64,000 nucleotides of DNA. It comes from Siphonodentalium dalli (lineage: Eukaryota; Mollusca; Scaphopoda; Gadilida; Siphonodentaliidae). Below the pieces are notes generated by a model. The model was given only the letters and a program-made list of their open reading frames with translations, did not search any database and was not told where the DNA came from. The position numbers were made by a program, and so were the translations under genes. This document shows, one piece after another, positions 22,331 through 34,077 of this stretch. The stretch's first letter is position 1. Each line of letters opens with the position of its first letter. The DNA lies in assembly GCA_032622095.1 (NCBI GenBank), contig CP136061.1, positions 86,402,324 through 86,466,323 on the forward strand, written 5' to 3'.

Positions 22331-23111
22331 CCTTCTGACATGTTTATTGTCTGTTTATTGATTAATTAGGTGATTTCCCAAAAATAGCACAACCGTCCTT
22401 GAACCGTTTATGGCCTGATCACAATGTTTATTCTGATGCATAATCTTCACGCGAATTACTTGTTGAAGGTTGTGTGAATGATTTATCGTGAAGCAACACA
22501 GTGATATACTCTATTGTCTAACGAACAGCAATGTATAATACTACTTGGCGAGAACACAAATCAAGATGAGAGACAGAAATGAAAAGTTGGTCGCAACAAA
22601 CAGGTAACATCATAACACTGTGTAATTATAAGATATTATAATAACCAACACAACCATTACAGATAAACTCAACACAAGGCACCATACAAAGTGAGCCAAG
22701 GATATAACAGCTACAATAATAACATAGGACGTGGGTTCTATGGTCAGGGATATGGGACCAATAATTACAACTCATACTAACTTAAACTACGGCATATAAC
22801 TTCAGTTATTTTGCATTTTCACAATACTTTTGTTGTTGTTCGTAATTTGTGTGTTAATCCCGTTCATGTATAATCATAAGGCCTCTTTTTTATTTTATTT
22901 AGTGGTTTACGGATCCGCCGACCCCTTTAAAATACGTCCGCTCAACAAAAAAAAACCCGATTATAATTTTTTTGTTATTATTTCCTCCGACTATAAAAAA
23001 TAAATCATTTCTCCGACCATCATACTTTTCATATCAGTTTTTGATCGGGCAAACTCATCCCCTGATCTCGGCGAGTCATTCCCGTACAATTAGTACAGTA
23101 TTTAATCGATA
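22331..23111. other. segmental-duplication flank and intergenic DNA
   Basis: 22430-22640 matches 38640-38676 joined to 42338-42565 ('cacgcgaattacttgtt.aag', 'gaaaagttggtcgcaacaaa'). It is therefore the unoccupied version of the site holding the 3.66-kb element. The rest is unassigned. The pogo-type element begins after the TA at 23110-23111. Confidence 0.7.
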
Positions 23112-23580
23112 GGTAAAGTCGGGTACATTCGGACAGTGCGGTACCTTCGGACACTTTAGAATAGTCCGTTGATATCAATAAATTTATTCCCGATTCAATG
23201 AATAAACGCTTTCCATGATGGCGATATTATCTAGCCATCAATTGGCTTAATTATGTTGGAGGTACGGTGCCTATAAGGCTACGAATTATATTGGTCAATA
23301 TGACCGTATGACGTCACGCGTGTTTACACATGATCTTTCTGATTTCCTGATTTCTGATTTCCGCTCGACCTTGACCGACTTTCGTTTGTTATCGCCACAG
23401 TTTTGGGCTCAAGTTTAGACAAAGTGTATCCTTCTGATAAATTACGTTCTATAGAATGTTTTGCATATCGTGTTTATGTTTGAAAATATTGTTTTGTTTG
23501 TGAATTAAAACAAATATTAAGTGTCCGAAGGTACCATCACATATATTTCCTCCCCGGGGTACGTTCGGACAGTATTTTTC
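23112..23580. repeat. left TIR and subterminal GGTACNTTCGGACA motifs
   Basis: Copies of the motif GGTAC.TTCGGACA occur in the TIR itself (23122), at about 23140 and at 23558, with a reverse-complement copy near 23522 (TGTCCGAAGGTACC). Similar copies lie near the right end (28412, 28433, 28450 and in the TIR). Repeated subterminal motifs of this kind are usual binding sites for a transposase; that role is inferred. Confidence 0.7.
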
Positions 23581-24086
23581 CAATTAACCCTTGATATGAA
23601 GCCAAGTTGATATGCACCAACAAGCTTTGAACCACCGATTATTACATTTTAAAAACAATTCCTTCGCATGTCTCGACCGCAGACATGAAAGTTCGTCAAG
23701 GTCATTATATTAAAGAGCGTGTATTGGTTAATTACTGATTGAGTAATTAATTGTGGCTTAGCATCAAGTCCATCATTACTATGTGTTAAAGAGTGTCTAT
23801 TGATTATTGATTGGTTACGGTTTAGCAACGTAATGATAAGAATTAACCCTTGAAATGAGGTGAAAATATACCTGCTTAATTGTTTTTTACCCTACCGAAT
23901 ACAGTTTGCTTTAAGTCGATATTTTTGTAAGATATATATCTAGCATAATATTACAATGTCCTATAATATATGACAGATAATATGTGGTATTATAAAACTA
24001 AATCATTTATGTGGGGCTCTGATTTGGGACCCATTTATAAGTAGAATGTATTCTTGGGTGCATGTATTCCTTAATTAAAAATGTAG

Positions 24087-24387
24087 ATGCACACGGTGAT
24101 CATAAAGGGTGTGTGGGCCGTTGGGATGCACCACCGTGGCCCTAGTGCCTTACGGGTAGGGTGTGGTTACACGCTGAACAGAGAGGAGAACAACAAATAC
24201 GATTCGAACGCAATACGTGTACTAGATGAGGGAACTACGCGGGCGTATATGAGCAGACTCTGCCAGTGCGCTCGCGAAGATATTCGACACGGGCATTATC
24301 GTCGGGGATGTAATGCTCAAACCCAAAGACATGCCGATACTGCGACGACGTTACCCGAGTCAATCGTGTAACATTGGCTTCAAATAA
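24087..24387 (+). pseudogene. HIRAN-like domain ORF, one frameshift
   Basis: ATG at 24087. The first frame gives MHTVIIKGVWAVG, then GYTLNREENNKYDSNAIRVL, matching the HIRAN pattern 'G..l.L.rE..NpyD.nAI.V'. After MSRL the natural reading moves by one base and continues ALAKIFDTGIIVGD to CNIGFK and a stop at 24385-24387, about 100 codons in all. HIRAN domains bind single-stranded DNA ends in helicase-like repair proteins, and short free-standing HIRAN proteins are common in marine invertebrate genomes. It lies inside the pogo-type element upstream of the transposase on the same strand. Less AT-rich than its surroundings, suggesting later acquisition. Whether it is cargo or a nested insertion is open. 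Confidence 0.6.
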
Positions 24388-24610
24388 AGAATGAGAGTGA
24401 TGTCATTGCTGTTCGGGGCCACCTTGTAAACCACAATGTTAATTTTGAAATAAAATAAAATGAACTATATAATAAAGAGCGTTTTTGTGATTATTTGGTT
24501 GTGGGTATGCACTACCATGGTCCATATACACATGTTTACCTGTTGGATTTGATTCTGAAATCGATATTGAAGCATATATTCGGTATTTCACCTTAACAAT
24601 TGTGAAGACA

Positions 24611-24952
24611 ATGTCAATTATACATGAAATATCCAAGAGTGCTGTTGGGGAAAAGAGCCGGGCAAAGCAGATATTAATTTGTCGAGAACTTACCGAACGA
24701 TTTGATAAAGAATGCGACTTCGATAGTGATGAAATTATAGACTTATATCGCTTGATATACGACCTTTCATGTAAATGTTCCGAAATTGAACATGCTGTTG
24801 TAAAGTTGTTCACAGACTTCGACCAAAATGATTTGGTTATCACAGAAATTAACAGATGTATATGTGTGTGTGGGGTAGACCACGAGGAGGACATTAATTG
24901 TGTCACAGATGAAATAAAAATGAATTCACTGTACAAATTTGTTTCTTATTGA
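24611..24952 (+). CDS. hypothetical 113-residue ORF in the pogo-type element
   Basis: First ATG at 24611; open to TGA at 24950-24952. Sequence is acidic and probably mostly helical, with a Cys cluster (CICVCG) near the C-terminus. It lies between the HIRAN-like ORF and the transposase, same strand, about 70 bp before the transposase ATG. The opposite strand is also open for 165 codons, which weakens the case. No family recognised. Confidence 0.3.
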   Translation: MSIIHEISKSAVGEKSRAKQILICRELTERFDKECDFDSDEIIDLYRLIYDLSCKCSEIEHAVVKLFTDFDQNDLVITEINRCICVCGVDHEEDINCVTDEIKMNSLYKFVSY

Positions 24953-25458
24953 ATTGTTTAATTATGTTGTGAAGATTTTGATATCTAATATGATTTTGCC
25001 TTAACTGCTTTCTCAGTACATAATGCCACGTGTGTCAAAGCACATAAATTCAACGTACCCCAACAACAAATGTTGGATGCCGTTGCGGCAGTAAGGGCTG
25101 GCCTGTCCGTACGAAAGGCAGCGAAGAAATTTTCGGTACCCAAGTCTAGCTTAGGGGACAGGTGTAGCGGGGGGGGGGGGGGGTCGAGCCTGAGGTGCGT
25201 CCGGGGAAGGAGACCATCATTCCCCCAGACATAGAGAAAAAAAGGGTTGAGAAAACCATACGCCTGTCTGAAGAAGGTTTTGGCATGTCCAAAACAACAT
25301 TTATGTCCAGGGCAGCCGCTGTCACAAAACAAATGGGGATCCGGAACAACTTTAGGAAGGGGATCACATGAAAGGCGTGGTGGGCGGGCATCCGGAGTAG
25401 ACATCCGGCTGTTAGTATCCGGAAACCAGAGCCGCTGTCCACAACCAGAGCCAGGGGG

Positions 25459-26137
25459 ATGAACCCAACCGTCGTCGGCAAATACTTCGCCGATCTGAAG
25501 ACAGCCGTTGATGGGATTAGTCCAGAATGTATCTGGAATATGGACGAGACCGGCATGTCGATGGAGCATAGTCCAGCAAGGGTGATCGCCCGGAAAGGGG
25601 CCAAAGTTGTTCCTGGCAGGACGGCGAACACCAGGGAATCGATCACAATGCTGCCGTGCATTAGAGCGACAGGGTGCAGGATCCCCCCTTTAATTATCGT
25701 GAAGGGAAAGACGACACGGGCGATCCGTTCGTTTGATACACATGAAGGACCGGGAGGGGCTCTATGGGCTGCGCAGACTAATGCGTGGATGGATGATGCC
25801 ATGGGAGCACAGTGGTTCAACGAGGTCTTCCTGCGACATTGTGGACCTGCGAGACCACAGCTGCTTGTGCTGGACAACCATTCGTCGCATGAGACAATTG
25901 GACTGATTGAGGCCGCCATCGCCAACGATGTGCATGTGCTGACATTCCCACCGCACACCACACATTACCTGTGCCCGCTGGACAGATGTGTGTTTGGGCC
26001 TCTGCAGGTACACTACAATTCGGCATGCTCGGAGTATATGGCAAGTTCCATCACAGCCATGGTGTCAAAGGTGTCCTTCCCGAGGCTGTTGAACGAGGCG
26101 TACGAGAAGGCGTTCACCCGAACGAATATTGTTTCCG
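25459..26137 (+). pseudogene. transposase exon 1, intact catalytic part
   Basis: Open from the methionine after RARG through all three catalytic aspartates. The apparent stop at 26212-26214 lies beyond the proposed donor at 26138 (GTCAGT). Without splicing the frame would run into sequence unlike the family. Confidence 0.8.
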
Positions 26138-26359
26138 GTCAGTTTAAATACATTTTAAGAAATTACACCCCTCCCCTCCCAAATGTGACCATCCCAGACG
26201 TTCATGTACGGTAACATGTTCACAAGAGGTGTGCACTCGAGTGCTAGCATACCCCCACCGTGGCAAATTCAACCCGCATTATCCATAAACTCAACAAAAA
26301 AGATATTTAACTTTAAAGAAAAATTCGGACTAATAATATCGATACGGTGTCACAAGAAG

Positions 26360-26745
26360 CTTGTACAGAAAAAATTATTCAAATCGGTTCATATTTGTTA
26401 AAGTTATTAAGTCAGACAGAATTTTCTAAGTCAAAATAAGTCGAAAATGAAGTGTAATATTACGAAAAACAGTCTGAGCCAATCCCTAGCCGCATCATGT
26501 AGAGAGGGTATTGTGAGAAGCATGTATACCAAAAATAATTGAAATCGGTTCATATTTGTTAAAGTTATTAAGTCGGACATAATTTTCTAAGTCAAAATAA
26601 GTCGAAAAAGAGGCGTATCTTGAAAAAAGTCGGACCGAACCGCAATTAGCATCACGCGGAGAGACCGTCCTAAGGAGATTGCATACAAAAAATTATTGAA
26701 ATCGGTTCATAGTTGTTCGAGTTATGAGGTCGGACGTACTGGCCA
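26360..26745. repeat. tandem repeat (about 160 bp x 3) in the transposase intron
   Basis: 'gaaatcggttcatatttgtt' with small changes recurs at about 26380, 26541 and 26697, each followed by 'aagttattaagtcgg' and 'aagtcaaaataagtcgaaaa'. The tandem block lies inside the intron. Confidence 0.8.
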
Positions 26746-27070
26746 AAGTATACTTGTGGGGTGACTGCACATACCCATGAATACTTGTGGGTGCGATCTT
26801 TTGTTTGAGTAAATTGTGGGGTGCAACCCACAACTGACGATTTTTTAAAGAGCGTATTTTTAAAGATTTGGGTACAAATAGCAAATATTAGAGGGTGCCT
26901 TTCCCATATTAAATTATCATGATTATTGTAATTTATAATTTCATGCCAATAAAGCTATGAAATAAGACATAAATTGTATATAAAATGCATATAATAATAT
27001 ATACATATAACATATTATTATATACATATTAATAATTAGCCTACATATATGCGTATGTATATTGTTTCAG

Positions 27071-27759
27071 GTTTCGAATCTTGTGGGATAGTGGCCTGGT
27101 CACCTTTGTCAATTCCTGCTACAGCATTTTCGCCGTCCATTCCATTTGACGCGAACAGCATTGCTGATGGTCATCCTCTGCAGTGGGTGCTAGGGCACAA
27201 CATTGGACCCGGTGGCGATGCGATGTCGTCTGGTTTATCTCAGAACACTGGACCTGATGGTGCATCTACACAGGCTGACATCTTTGTCCCAGAGATTATT
27301 AATGAACATAGAGATGTTATTGGCACCGTGGATGTGGATGTGGATCCGTTACTCTCAAGTGGTGTACCAATGGAAGAATCGGAACCAATCAGCGACGTCG
27401 TTTTTGCACAGACAGTTACCCCGACATGGAATAGCGTGTGGAACAGCGACTTAGATCCACTCTTCGAAGTTGTATCGCCAGTTGAACAGAAGACACCTGA
27501 GCAAAATAGACGGCGTCTAACCTCACATCGATTGCTAACAAGCTTGGAGGTAGTTACAGAGAAGCGGGAGGAAGAAGAGAGAAAGCTGGCAAAAGAGAAA
27601 GAAAAAGAAGAGAGAAAACGTGTACGGGAGGAGAACAAGAAAGTGAGAGAAGAGAGAAAGCGTATACAGGCGGAGAACAAGAGAGTGAGAAAGTTAAAGA
27701 AGAAGATTCGAGAGGAGAAGCAAGCAGCAGCGGCAGTGGCATCTTCCTTATTACATTAA
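27071..27759 (+). CDS. transposase exon 2 with C-terminal coiled coil
   Basis: Open for 229 codons after the acceptor 'attgtttcag'. It begins with FESCGIVAWSPLSIPATAF, a family-typical block after the catalytic core. An acidic linker follows, then RRRLTSHRLLTSLEVV, and a long Lys/Arg/Glu coiled coil ending in an Ala-rich tail and TAA. Confidence 0.75.
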
Positions 27760-28299
27760 TTTTTAGGAGTTCAGTCATGTAGTTTGATTACTTGCCAATG
27801 TGATATTCATCAAACACCAATTCATGTATTTATTTATTTATTTTGTGCATGTGTGTTAATGCATATCTGAGCCTAATAAAATGAGTATAATGTCCCACCC
27901 TTAGTATGTGTCAAGTGTCATTACTCATAGCTTCATATCAAATTCTTCATCATTGTGTGTAATCACAATGTCAGAATAATACCTATCAATGTTGTATCAG
28001 TAAAATTTCTTAGCATGAGCATGATCTCCATTCACGAGCTTGCCTGCACAAAAATGTGTACATCATTAATAATTCTAATTCAAGTAAACATCTACCAATA
28101 TTTTAGAACAGATCTTATTAATTATTATAAATACTTCACCATTTGTGAAACATTGATAAGTGTTTTCTGGTCAAATGAGGTGTTTCCTGTGGTAAATGAT
28201 TTCTTCGATTCAAAATTCGATGTCAAATGTCGATCACTTGCATCTCAATGGGGTATTTCCCCTCATCAGGTGCCCGCAAACAGATGGGCTGACTTGTAA

Positions 28300-28654
28300 A
28301 ATATTGGGAGGGAGGATGTAAACAAATAAAAACCGCTGTTTCTTGGCTGTTCCATCATTTATAGTACGTGGTGACGATCAGTAAAGGTATATAATTACCT
28401 GTAATAAAACTGTCCGAACGTACCTCCCACCTGTCCGAACGTACCATCCATTGTCCGAACGTACCAGCAATCCGCCAATGCAGTTCATGCGGGGTTGTGT
28501 TCGATATAACAACTAAAAACATCATTATTTATTTACTATGACCAAGCGGAAGCATTGAACTAACAGCGTAAACAGTCACCGTGGGTCCAGTCCGATTGTA
28601 ATTTCAGATTTACAAGCATACGTCACAAGGTGTCCGAATGTACCCGACTTTACC
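28300..28654. repeat. right subterminal motifs and right TIR of the pogo-type element
   Basis: TGTCCGAACGTACC occurs three times at 28411-28466 and once more within the TIR, where it reads TGTCCGAATGTACCCGACTT. These are reverse complements of the left-end motif and lie symmetrically. Confidence 0.75.
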
Positions 28655-28656
28655 TA

Positions 28657-29352
28657 CTGGGTAGCTTTTGTAATAGTCGCGCTCTTCATGGTGACGGCGT
28701 TTCCAAATTTCGTGATATGAGTTATCACTACGACCGTCATGGAGAGCGACACAAAAATCAGTATTAACCTAATATTGATGTAATGCTCGATGCCAACAAG
28801 AAAAAAATGCTTATAAAAATCTTCCACCTAAAAGGTACATGTCCAGTTATACTTTTGTAAAAATCTGCACTTTTAAATCGATTGGAATTTGGAGTTATGT
28901 CCCATGTATTTCATCTTCCAAACCCGGAAGTGTAGCCAATTGTAAACAGGTGTCATCAATTTATCGGACATTTGTCGGCTTTATACATTTATTGGTCACG
29001 AATACCTTCAGTTTTCAAACGCTGGTCGGAGATGTAAACCGGTATACTGCAGATTTATGGTACTATTAAAATTTAAATCCGTTTGTTGATTATTTGGGAG
29101 TCCTGTTAAAAAATTGTTTATAATTATTTTGACCATGGAGTAAACTAGAAGTTTTTGTGAACTTGGGTGCAGCCATGGGGTGAAGGTAATTTGGTGGGGG
29201 GTGAAGTAAAACATACTAATTGGGGTGGGAGTTGAAGGAGCAATGGGGAGGCATCATCACATGATGAACTGTGTCCACACACATGATTTTTGTAAAATTG
29301 TCCTACCTGTTTAAAGGGGCTGACAGGCTTCCTGTGATGTCATTGTTTGATA
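28657..29352. other. intergenic, no gene seen
   Basis: Short frames only. AT-rich, with no repeat ends recognised. Confidence 0.4.
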
Positions 29353-29354
29353 TA

Positions 29355-29750
29355 CTCTCATGTCCCGAATAAACGTACGGGTCGGAATAATCGTACGTGG
29401 TGGAAAATGCTATGATTTCTAATAATCGTAGGGGTCGGAATAATAGTACGGGGTGGAAATGTTTGGGAAACTGGGAGCAGAAATGTGTTTCCATGTTGGG
29501 AAAACGGCCGAAAACACACCAACGTTGACCCGATCACATATATGTTGCGCTGGGATTGAGAAGGGCGGTGTCTTGGCACAGATATACATGTTATTCTTAC
29601 ACGTAATGTACACTTTTATGTGAGCATTCCAATAAATCAGAAATATTTCATTAAATGTAATAATCGTAGGGCCCAAATAAGAATCGTACAGGGTGGACTT
29701 TCACTTTAAAAATAATAATCGTACAGGTACATTTATTTGGGTCACTAGAG
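29355..29750. mobile_element. TA-flanked MITE (CTCTTGAGTG family), diverged copy
   Basis: Flanked by TA at 29353-29354 and 29751-29752. The ends CTCTCATGTCCCGAATAAAC and the complement of GTACATTTATTTGGGTCACTAGAG pair with several mismatches. Internally it carries repeats of 'aataatcgta.gg'. It is a relative of the better preserved 43900-44285. Confidence 0.75.
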
Positions 29751-31182
29751 TAATATATGGATGGAAAGCCGTGACTTTAATACTGTCAGATGCAATATAT
29801 ATGTGGAGCAGTATACTCAACATTAAAAAATTCTCAAATCTTTATTTTTTTGAATTATTCGGAATATTGACACCAAATATTGTTTTTTTCCCAAGTATAA
29901 TGCATTATCTTCATTCTGGAAGCCCCCTGACAGAAGTGCTGACATACATGATTACGGACCTAAAAAAAAAATTGATATTGCCATATTTTTTTTTTTCGTC
30001 CGACCCGACTGAACCAATGGGCAAAAATTCCGTAAACCACTTTATCAAAAAAAAAAAGGCCTAACAATGCATATAAACAGGCATAATAAGACTGATTACT
30101 TATCAGTATGTTCATGGAACGTTGGGGGGTTAATGAATAAGACTCGTAACAAATGATCCAAGATTTATCAGAGAGATATCTAAACATGATATAATTCTTT
30201 TAACAGAGACACATTCAGACTACAAGGATAACATATACATAGACAATTACCATTTTTACCCAATATGTAGAAAAATTTCAAGTAATAATAGGCACTTTGG
30301 CGGATTGGGAATTTTTATCAAGACTAATCTGAAAAGAGGTGTTAAAATTCTACAAAATTATTTTAACTTAGGGAAATATATCTTCCTATGCCTGGCATAT
30401 GCTACACCTGAGCAGGAAACAGGAGATTTAATTCTAGCAAAATTAGAGGAGGATCTTGAGTATTACTCGAAATCTGGAAATATAATTTTATGTGGGGACC
30501 TAAATTCTCGAACAAGTAATAATTACGATTTTATAAAAGATGATTCATCAAGTTGCCTCCCATTACCACATGATTATAAAGAAGATCATAAACAGGATAT
30601 TTTTCAAAGAGTCAGTGGCGATCATATTACAAATTCCAGAGGAAAGCAGCTACTGGATATATATATATTGGCAAAGGTTTAAGAATATTAAATGGGAGAA
30701 TCTTTGGTGATACCACTGGACAATTCACATGTTTTAAGCCGAAAGGCATAAGTGTCGTTGACTATACAATGGTTTCACAAGATTTTCTGTCCCAAGTTTT
30801 ATATTATCGTGTATCTAATTTTGACCCTACAATGTCAGATTGTCATTGTAAAACTGAATTTGTGATATTAGCTTCGCACTTGTATATGGACAATATTCCT
30901 TACAGTTGTGATTCACAATCGTTACCTATGCCTCAGAAGTTTCGCTGGGATAAAACCTCATGTAAAAAAATCCAGGAGGTCTTTAATACCCCTACTATGA
31001 CAAGCAAAGTTACCAATTTTCTGAACGGTAAGAATGACTTATGTAGGGAAGCAATAAATAAGCATACAGAACATTTCACGATATTCTTCTATCAGCAGCA
31101 AATCAAGGTCTCACACTACCAAAACTAAACCGGAAAAAAAGACAAAAGAATAAAAATAAGAAATGGTTTGATTCTGACTTAA

Positions 31183-32224
31183 AGATGGATTATCTCTTTA
31201 AATAACAAATTTTAAATAGTTGCGTGCGTATAAAATAATAGATATGAACTGAAGACCCCTGTCTGGAAAAGCTTCTATCAATTAATATTGATTTTATTTC
31301 GAATATTAAAGATGGATTATCTCTTTAAATAACAAATTTTAAATAGTTGCGTGGGTATAAAATAATAGATATGAACTGAAGACCTATATCCGGAAAAGCT
31401 TCTATCAATTAATATTGGTTTTATTTCGAATATTAAATCGGGCCCATTTATTTTACTATTTTTAGAACCGACCATTCGGATGAGACCGTATTGCGATATA
31501 GAGCACTGGGCTGTTCATACGGCTACGCAACGAATGCCAAATGTCACAGATTGGTTGTTTGTACTGTTTTGTTCCACAGATATAAGCGATAATGAGTATA
31601 ATTAACGTTTATTTGTGACAAAATTGCACAATATAATTTCTGGTCTCTGTTAACAGTAACCACTATTGTTCGTTAGCTGAACAAACACCTTTTTAGACCA
31701 GAAAATATTCGAAATAAAATTAATATTAATCGATAGAAGCATTTCCGGACAGGAGTCTTCGATTCAAATCTAATATTGTATACCCCGGTAACTATATAAT
31801 ACATGTTTACAAAGAGGTAATCCACCTTTAAATCGGGACCGTTTATGTTACTATTTTTAGAACAGACCATTCGGATGATACCATATTGCGATATAGAGCA
31901 CTGGGCTATTCCTATGGCTACGCACCGAAAGTCAAATGTCCTAGATTGATTGCTTGTATTGTTTTGTTCCACAGATATAACCGATAATGAGTAAAATTGG
32001 AGTTTATTTGTGACAAAATTGTACAATAAATTTTCTGGTCTTGGTTAACAGTAACCACTATTGTTCGTTAGCTGAACAAACACGCCTTTTTAGACCAGAA
32101 AATATTCGAAATAAAATTAATATTAATCGATAGAAGCATTTCCGGACAGGGGTCTTCGATTCAAATCTAATATTTTATACCCCGGTAACTATATAATACA
32201 TGTTTACAAAGAGATAATCCACCT
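31183..32224. mobile_element. TTAA MITE family 1, outer copy inserted in the LINE
   Basis: Flanked by TTAA at 31179-31182 and 32225-32228. The LINE codons read ...FDSDL before and K/H-MRRT after one TTAA, so removing the insert restores the LINE frame. The copy is itself split by an inner copy at 31310-31827. Confidence 0.92.
31310..31827. mobile_element. TTAA MITE family 1, inner copy, same orientation
   Basis: Complete 518-bp copy flanked by TTAA at 31306-31309 and 31828-31831, inserted in the 'cgaatattaa' of the outer copy's left arm. On its right the outer copy resumes at 'atcgggaccg', exactly the sequence expected after that TTAA. Confidence 0.92.
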
Positions 32225-32779
32225 TTAAAACATATGCGGAGAACCATAATCATTACAGCAAACCGACTTTCCCAGTCGCCGCTAGACACAACTCTTCGGA
32301 ACAACTACTACAAACAATTTAGATTATATAATAAAATATGTAAAAAAAAGTATAAACAGTACAAACAAAATATAATTAATGAATTAGAAGCACTATCTGT
32401 TGATAACCCAAAAATGTACTGGCAACTAGTCGATGAATTAAAAGAGAATGAATCTGTTAGGGATACAGCAATTGCACATGATACTTGGTACCAGTACTAC
32501 GCAAACCTACATACTAACCCAGAAATATTCTCGCTGCGACTGGCTCAAATTAAAGTGGAACAGGCTACTCTGGAATATAATACCAGAATATTCTGTGAGT
32601 TAGACTAGCATATCTCATTGGGTGAAATACAGCAGGTTATCAGCCGTCTAAAAAAACAATAAAGCAACTGGGTTAGACCGCATATCCAATGAAATGTTAA
32701 AGGCATGTCAATCATTTACACTACCCTGCCCTGAAAAACTTTTCAATAGTATCCTTCTGTCTGGATTTTACCCAAATAT

Positions 32780-34077
32780 ATGGGATATATATGCCCACTG
32801 TTCAAATCAGGGGACCAAACTGTGCCAACAAACTATAGGGGGATTATCATAACTAGTTGTATTGCTAAACTTTTTAATGCAGTTATCAATACAAGGCTTG
32901 ACGATTATCTCAATAAACACAAAATAATACACACAGAACAAGGAGGATTCACGAAGAACGCATACACCTCAGATCACATGTTTGTACTCAAAACTCTGAT
33001 CGAAACATTTGCAGGTAGAAAGTCACAGAAATTATACACTTGTTTTGTTGATCTGAAAAAAGCCTTTGACACTGTTATCCATGCAGGAATTAAACTTAAG
33101 CTACTAAAAACAATATTGGTGGCCTAGTTTATGGGATAATAAAAGATATGTACAGAGACTCAAACATACAAGTTAAAATAAATAATATGTTAACTGAACC
33201 TTTCCAATTTACAATTGGAGTGAAGCAGGGAGTAAATCTTAGCCCTACAATTTTCAAAATCTTTATAAATGATCTAGTAGATGACCTTAAAGGCACGGTA
33301 GATCCAGTTCACCTAGCTGAACAAAGATTAGACTGTCTATTATATGCAGATGATATAGTTCTAACATCTACATCAGCCGCAGGATTACAGAGTAAATTAA
33401 ATGTACTTGCCGAGTACTGTGACAAATGGTGTCTACAAGTTAATAACAGTAAATCAAAAATAATTATATTCAATAAGTCTGGTAAATTATTCTCTGATAA
33501 ATTCACATTTAAATCAGAAAATCTGGATAACGTTCAGATATATAAATACCTTGGGGTATTATTCTCAGCATCTGGCACATTCACCCCTGCTAAGCAAGAG
33601 CTGTATAATAAATCGTTAAAAGCCCTATATAAACTTAACAGAATGATAAATCCATCTGAACCATCAGTATATACTCGACTTCATCTTTTCGAGCATACAG
33701 TTAAACCTATTGTGTTATATGGCAGTGAAATATGGGCCTGTTTTAACACGGATTCAAAAGCATGTAAGAAGGACGATGTACTACACAATATATTTGGAGG
33801 CTTTCCTGCTGAAAAACTAAACGTGAAAGCATGTAAATACACACTTGGGGTTAATAAATTCACATCCAATCTGGCAGTCATCTCCGAACTTGGCCGATTA
33901 CCCATATACTTCCCCATAGTTATATCAATGCTGAATTTTTGGTACAGGCTTGAGAATGACCCCCTATCTCCTTTGATGTGCAATGCATATAAATCTAGTA
34001 AGGATGTTAGTGTTATCAAAGAGATCGAACCAAGTTGGTACAAAAGTATTAAGTTTTTACTTAACCATCTAATGTGA
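32780..34077 (+). pseudogene. reverse transcriptase of the third LINE
   Basis: Two frames (32780-33127 and 33148-34077) separated by one frameshift cover nearly the complete RT: PTNYRGIIITSCIAKLFN, FVDLKKAFDTVIHAGIK, the catalytic LLYADDIVLTST, and a long C-terminal region. This is the best preserved RT in the window. Confidence 0.85.

Larger units (their letters stand above)
25023..27759 (+). pseudogene. pogo/CENP-B-type DDE_1 transposase, two exons
   Basis: Exon 1 runs from ATG at 25023 to 26137 and exon 2 from 27071 to the stop at 27759. An N-terminal psq-type helix-turn-helix (MLDAVAAVRAGLSVRKAAKK) is followed by the catalytic core: WNMDETGMSM (first Asp), LLVLDNHSSHE (second) and CPLDRCVFGPLQ (third), 35 residues between the last two. 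Intron GT-CAG|GT splicing at 26138-27070 joins AFTRTNIVSG to FESCGIVAWSPLSIP in phase, restoring a conserved block of this family. Exon 2 ends in a Lys/Glu coiled coil. Lesions: a frame slip near 25065, a 16-G run at 25171, and an in-frame TGA at 25369. Otherwise intact, so recently silenced or misread at these points. Confidence 0.85.
23112..28654 (+). mobile_element. complete pogo/CENP-B-type DNA transposon, 5.5 kb
   Basis: Perfect 24-bp terminal inverted repeats beginning GGTAAAGTCGGGTACATTCG. Flanked on both sides by TA (23110-23111 and 28655-28656), as expected for the Tc1/mariner superfamily. Contents: a two-exon DDE_1 transposase pseudogene (plus strand), a HIRAN-like ORF, an unknown 114-codon ORF, and subterminal copies of GGTAC.TTCGGACA. 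Total length 5543 bp. The perfect TIRs and few coding lesions indicate a fairly recent insertion. Confidence 0.9.

Noticed and set aside
24439-24936. Minus-strand 165-codon frame opposite the hypothetical ORF
   Set aside because: Ser/Ile-rich composition and no recognisable motif; the plus-strand frame is at least consistent with the strand of its neighbours. Both remain weak.
25171-25186. Poly-G run as a functional G-quadruplex
   Set aside because: A simple homopolymer inside a damaged coding region; more likely slippage or a base-calling problem. Same for the runs near 43311 and 54384.
25762-26044. Minus-strand open frames across the pogo-type transposase
   Set aside because: They are antisense shadows; the plus strand has the catalytic motifs and family blocks.
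29693-30064. 123-codon plus-strand frame before the third LINE
   Set aside because: Starts inside a MITE end and finishes in A/T homopolymers; composition looks non-coding.
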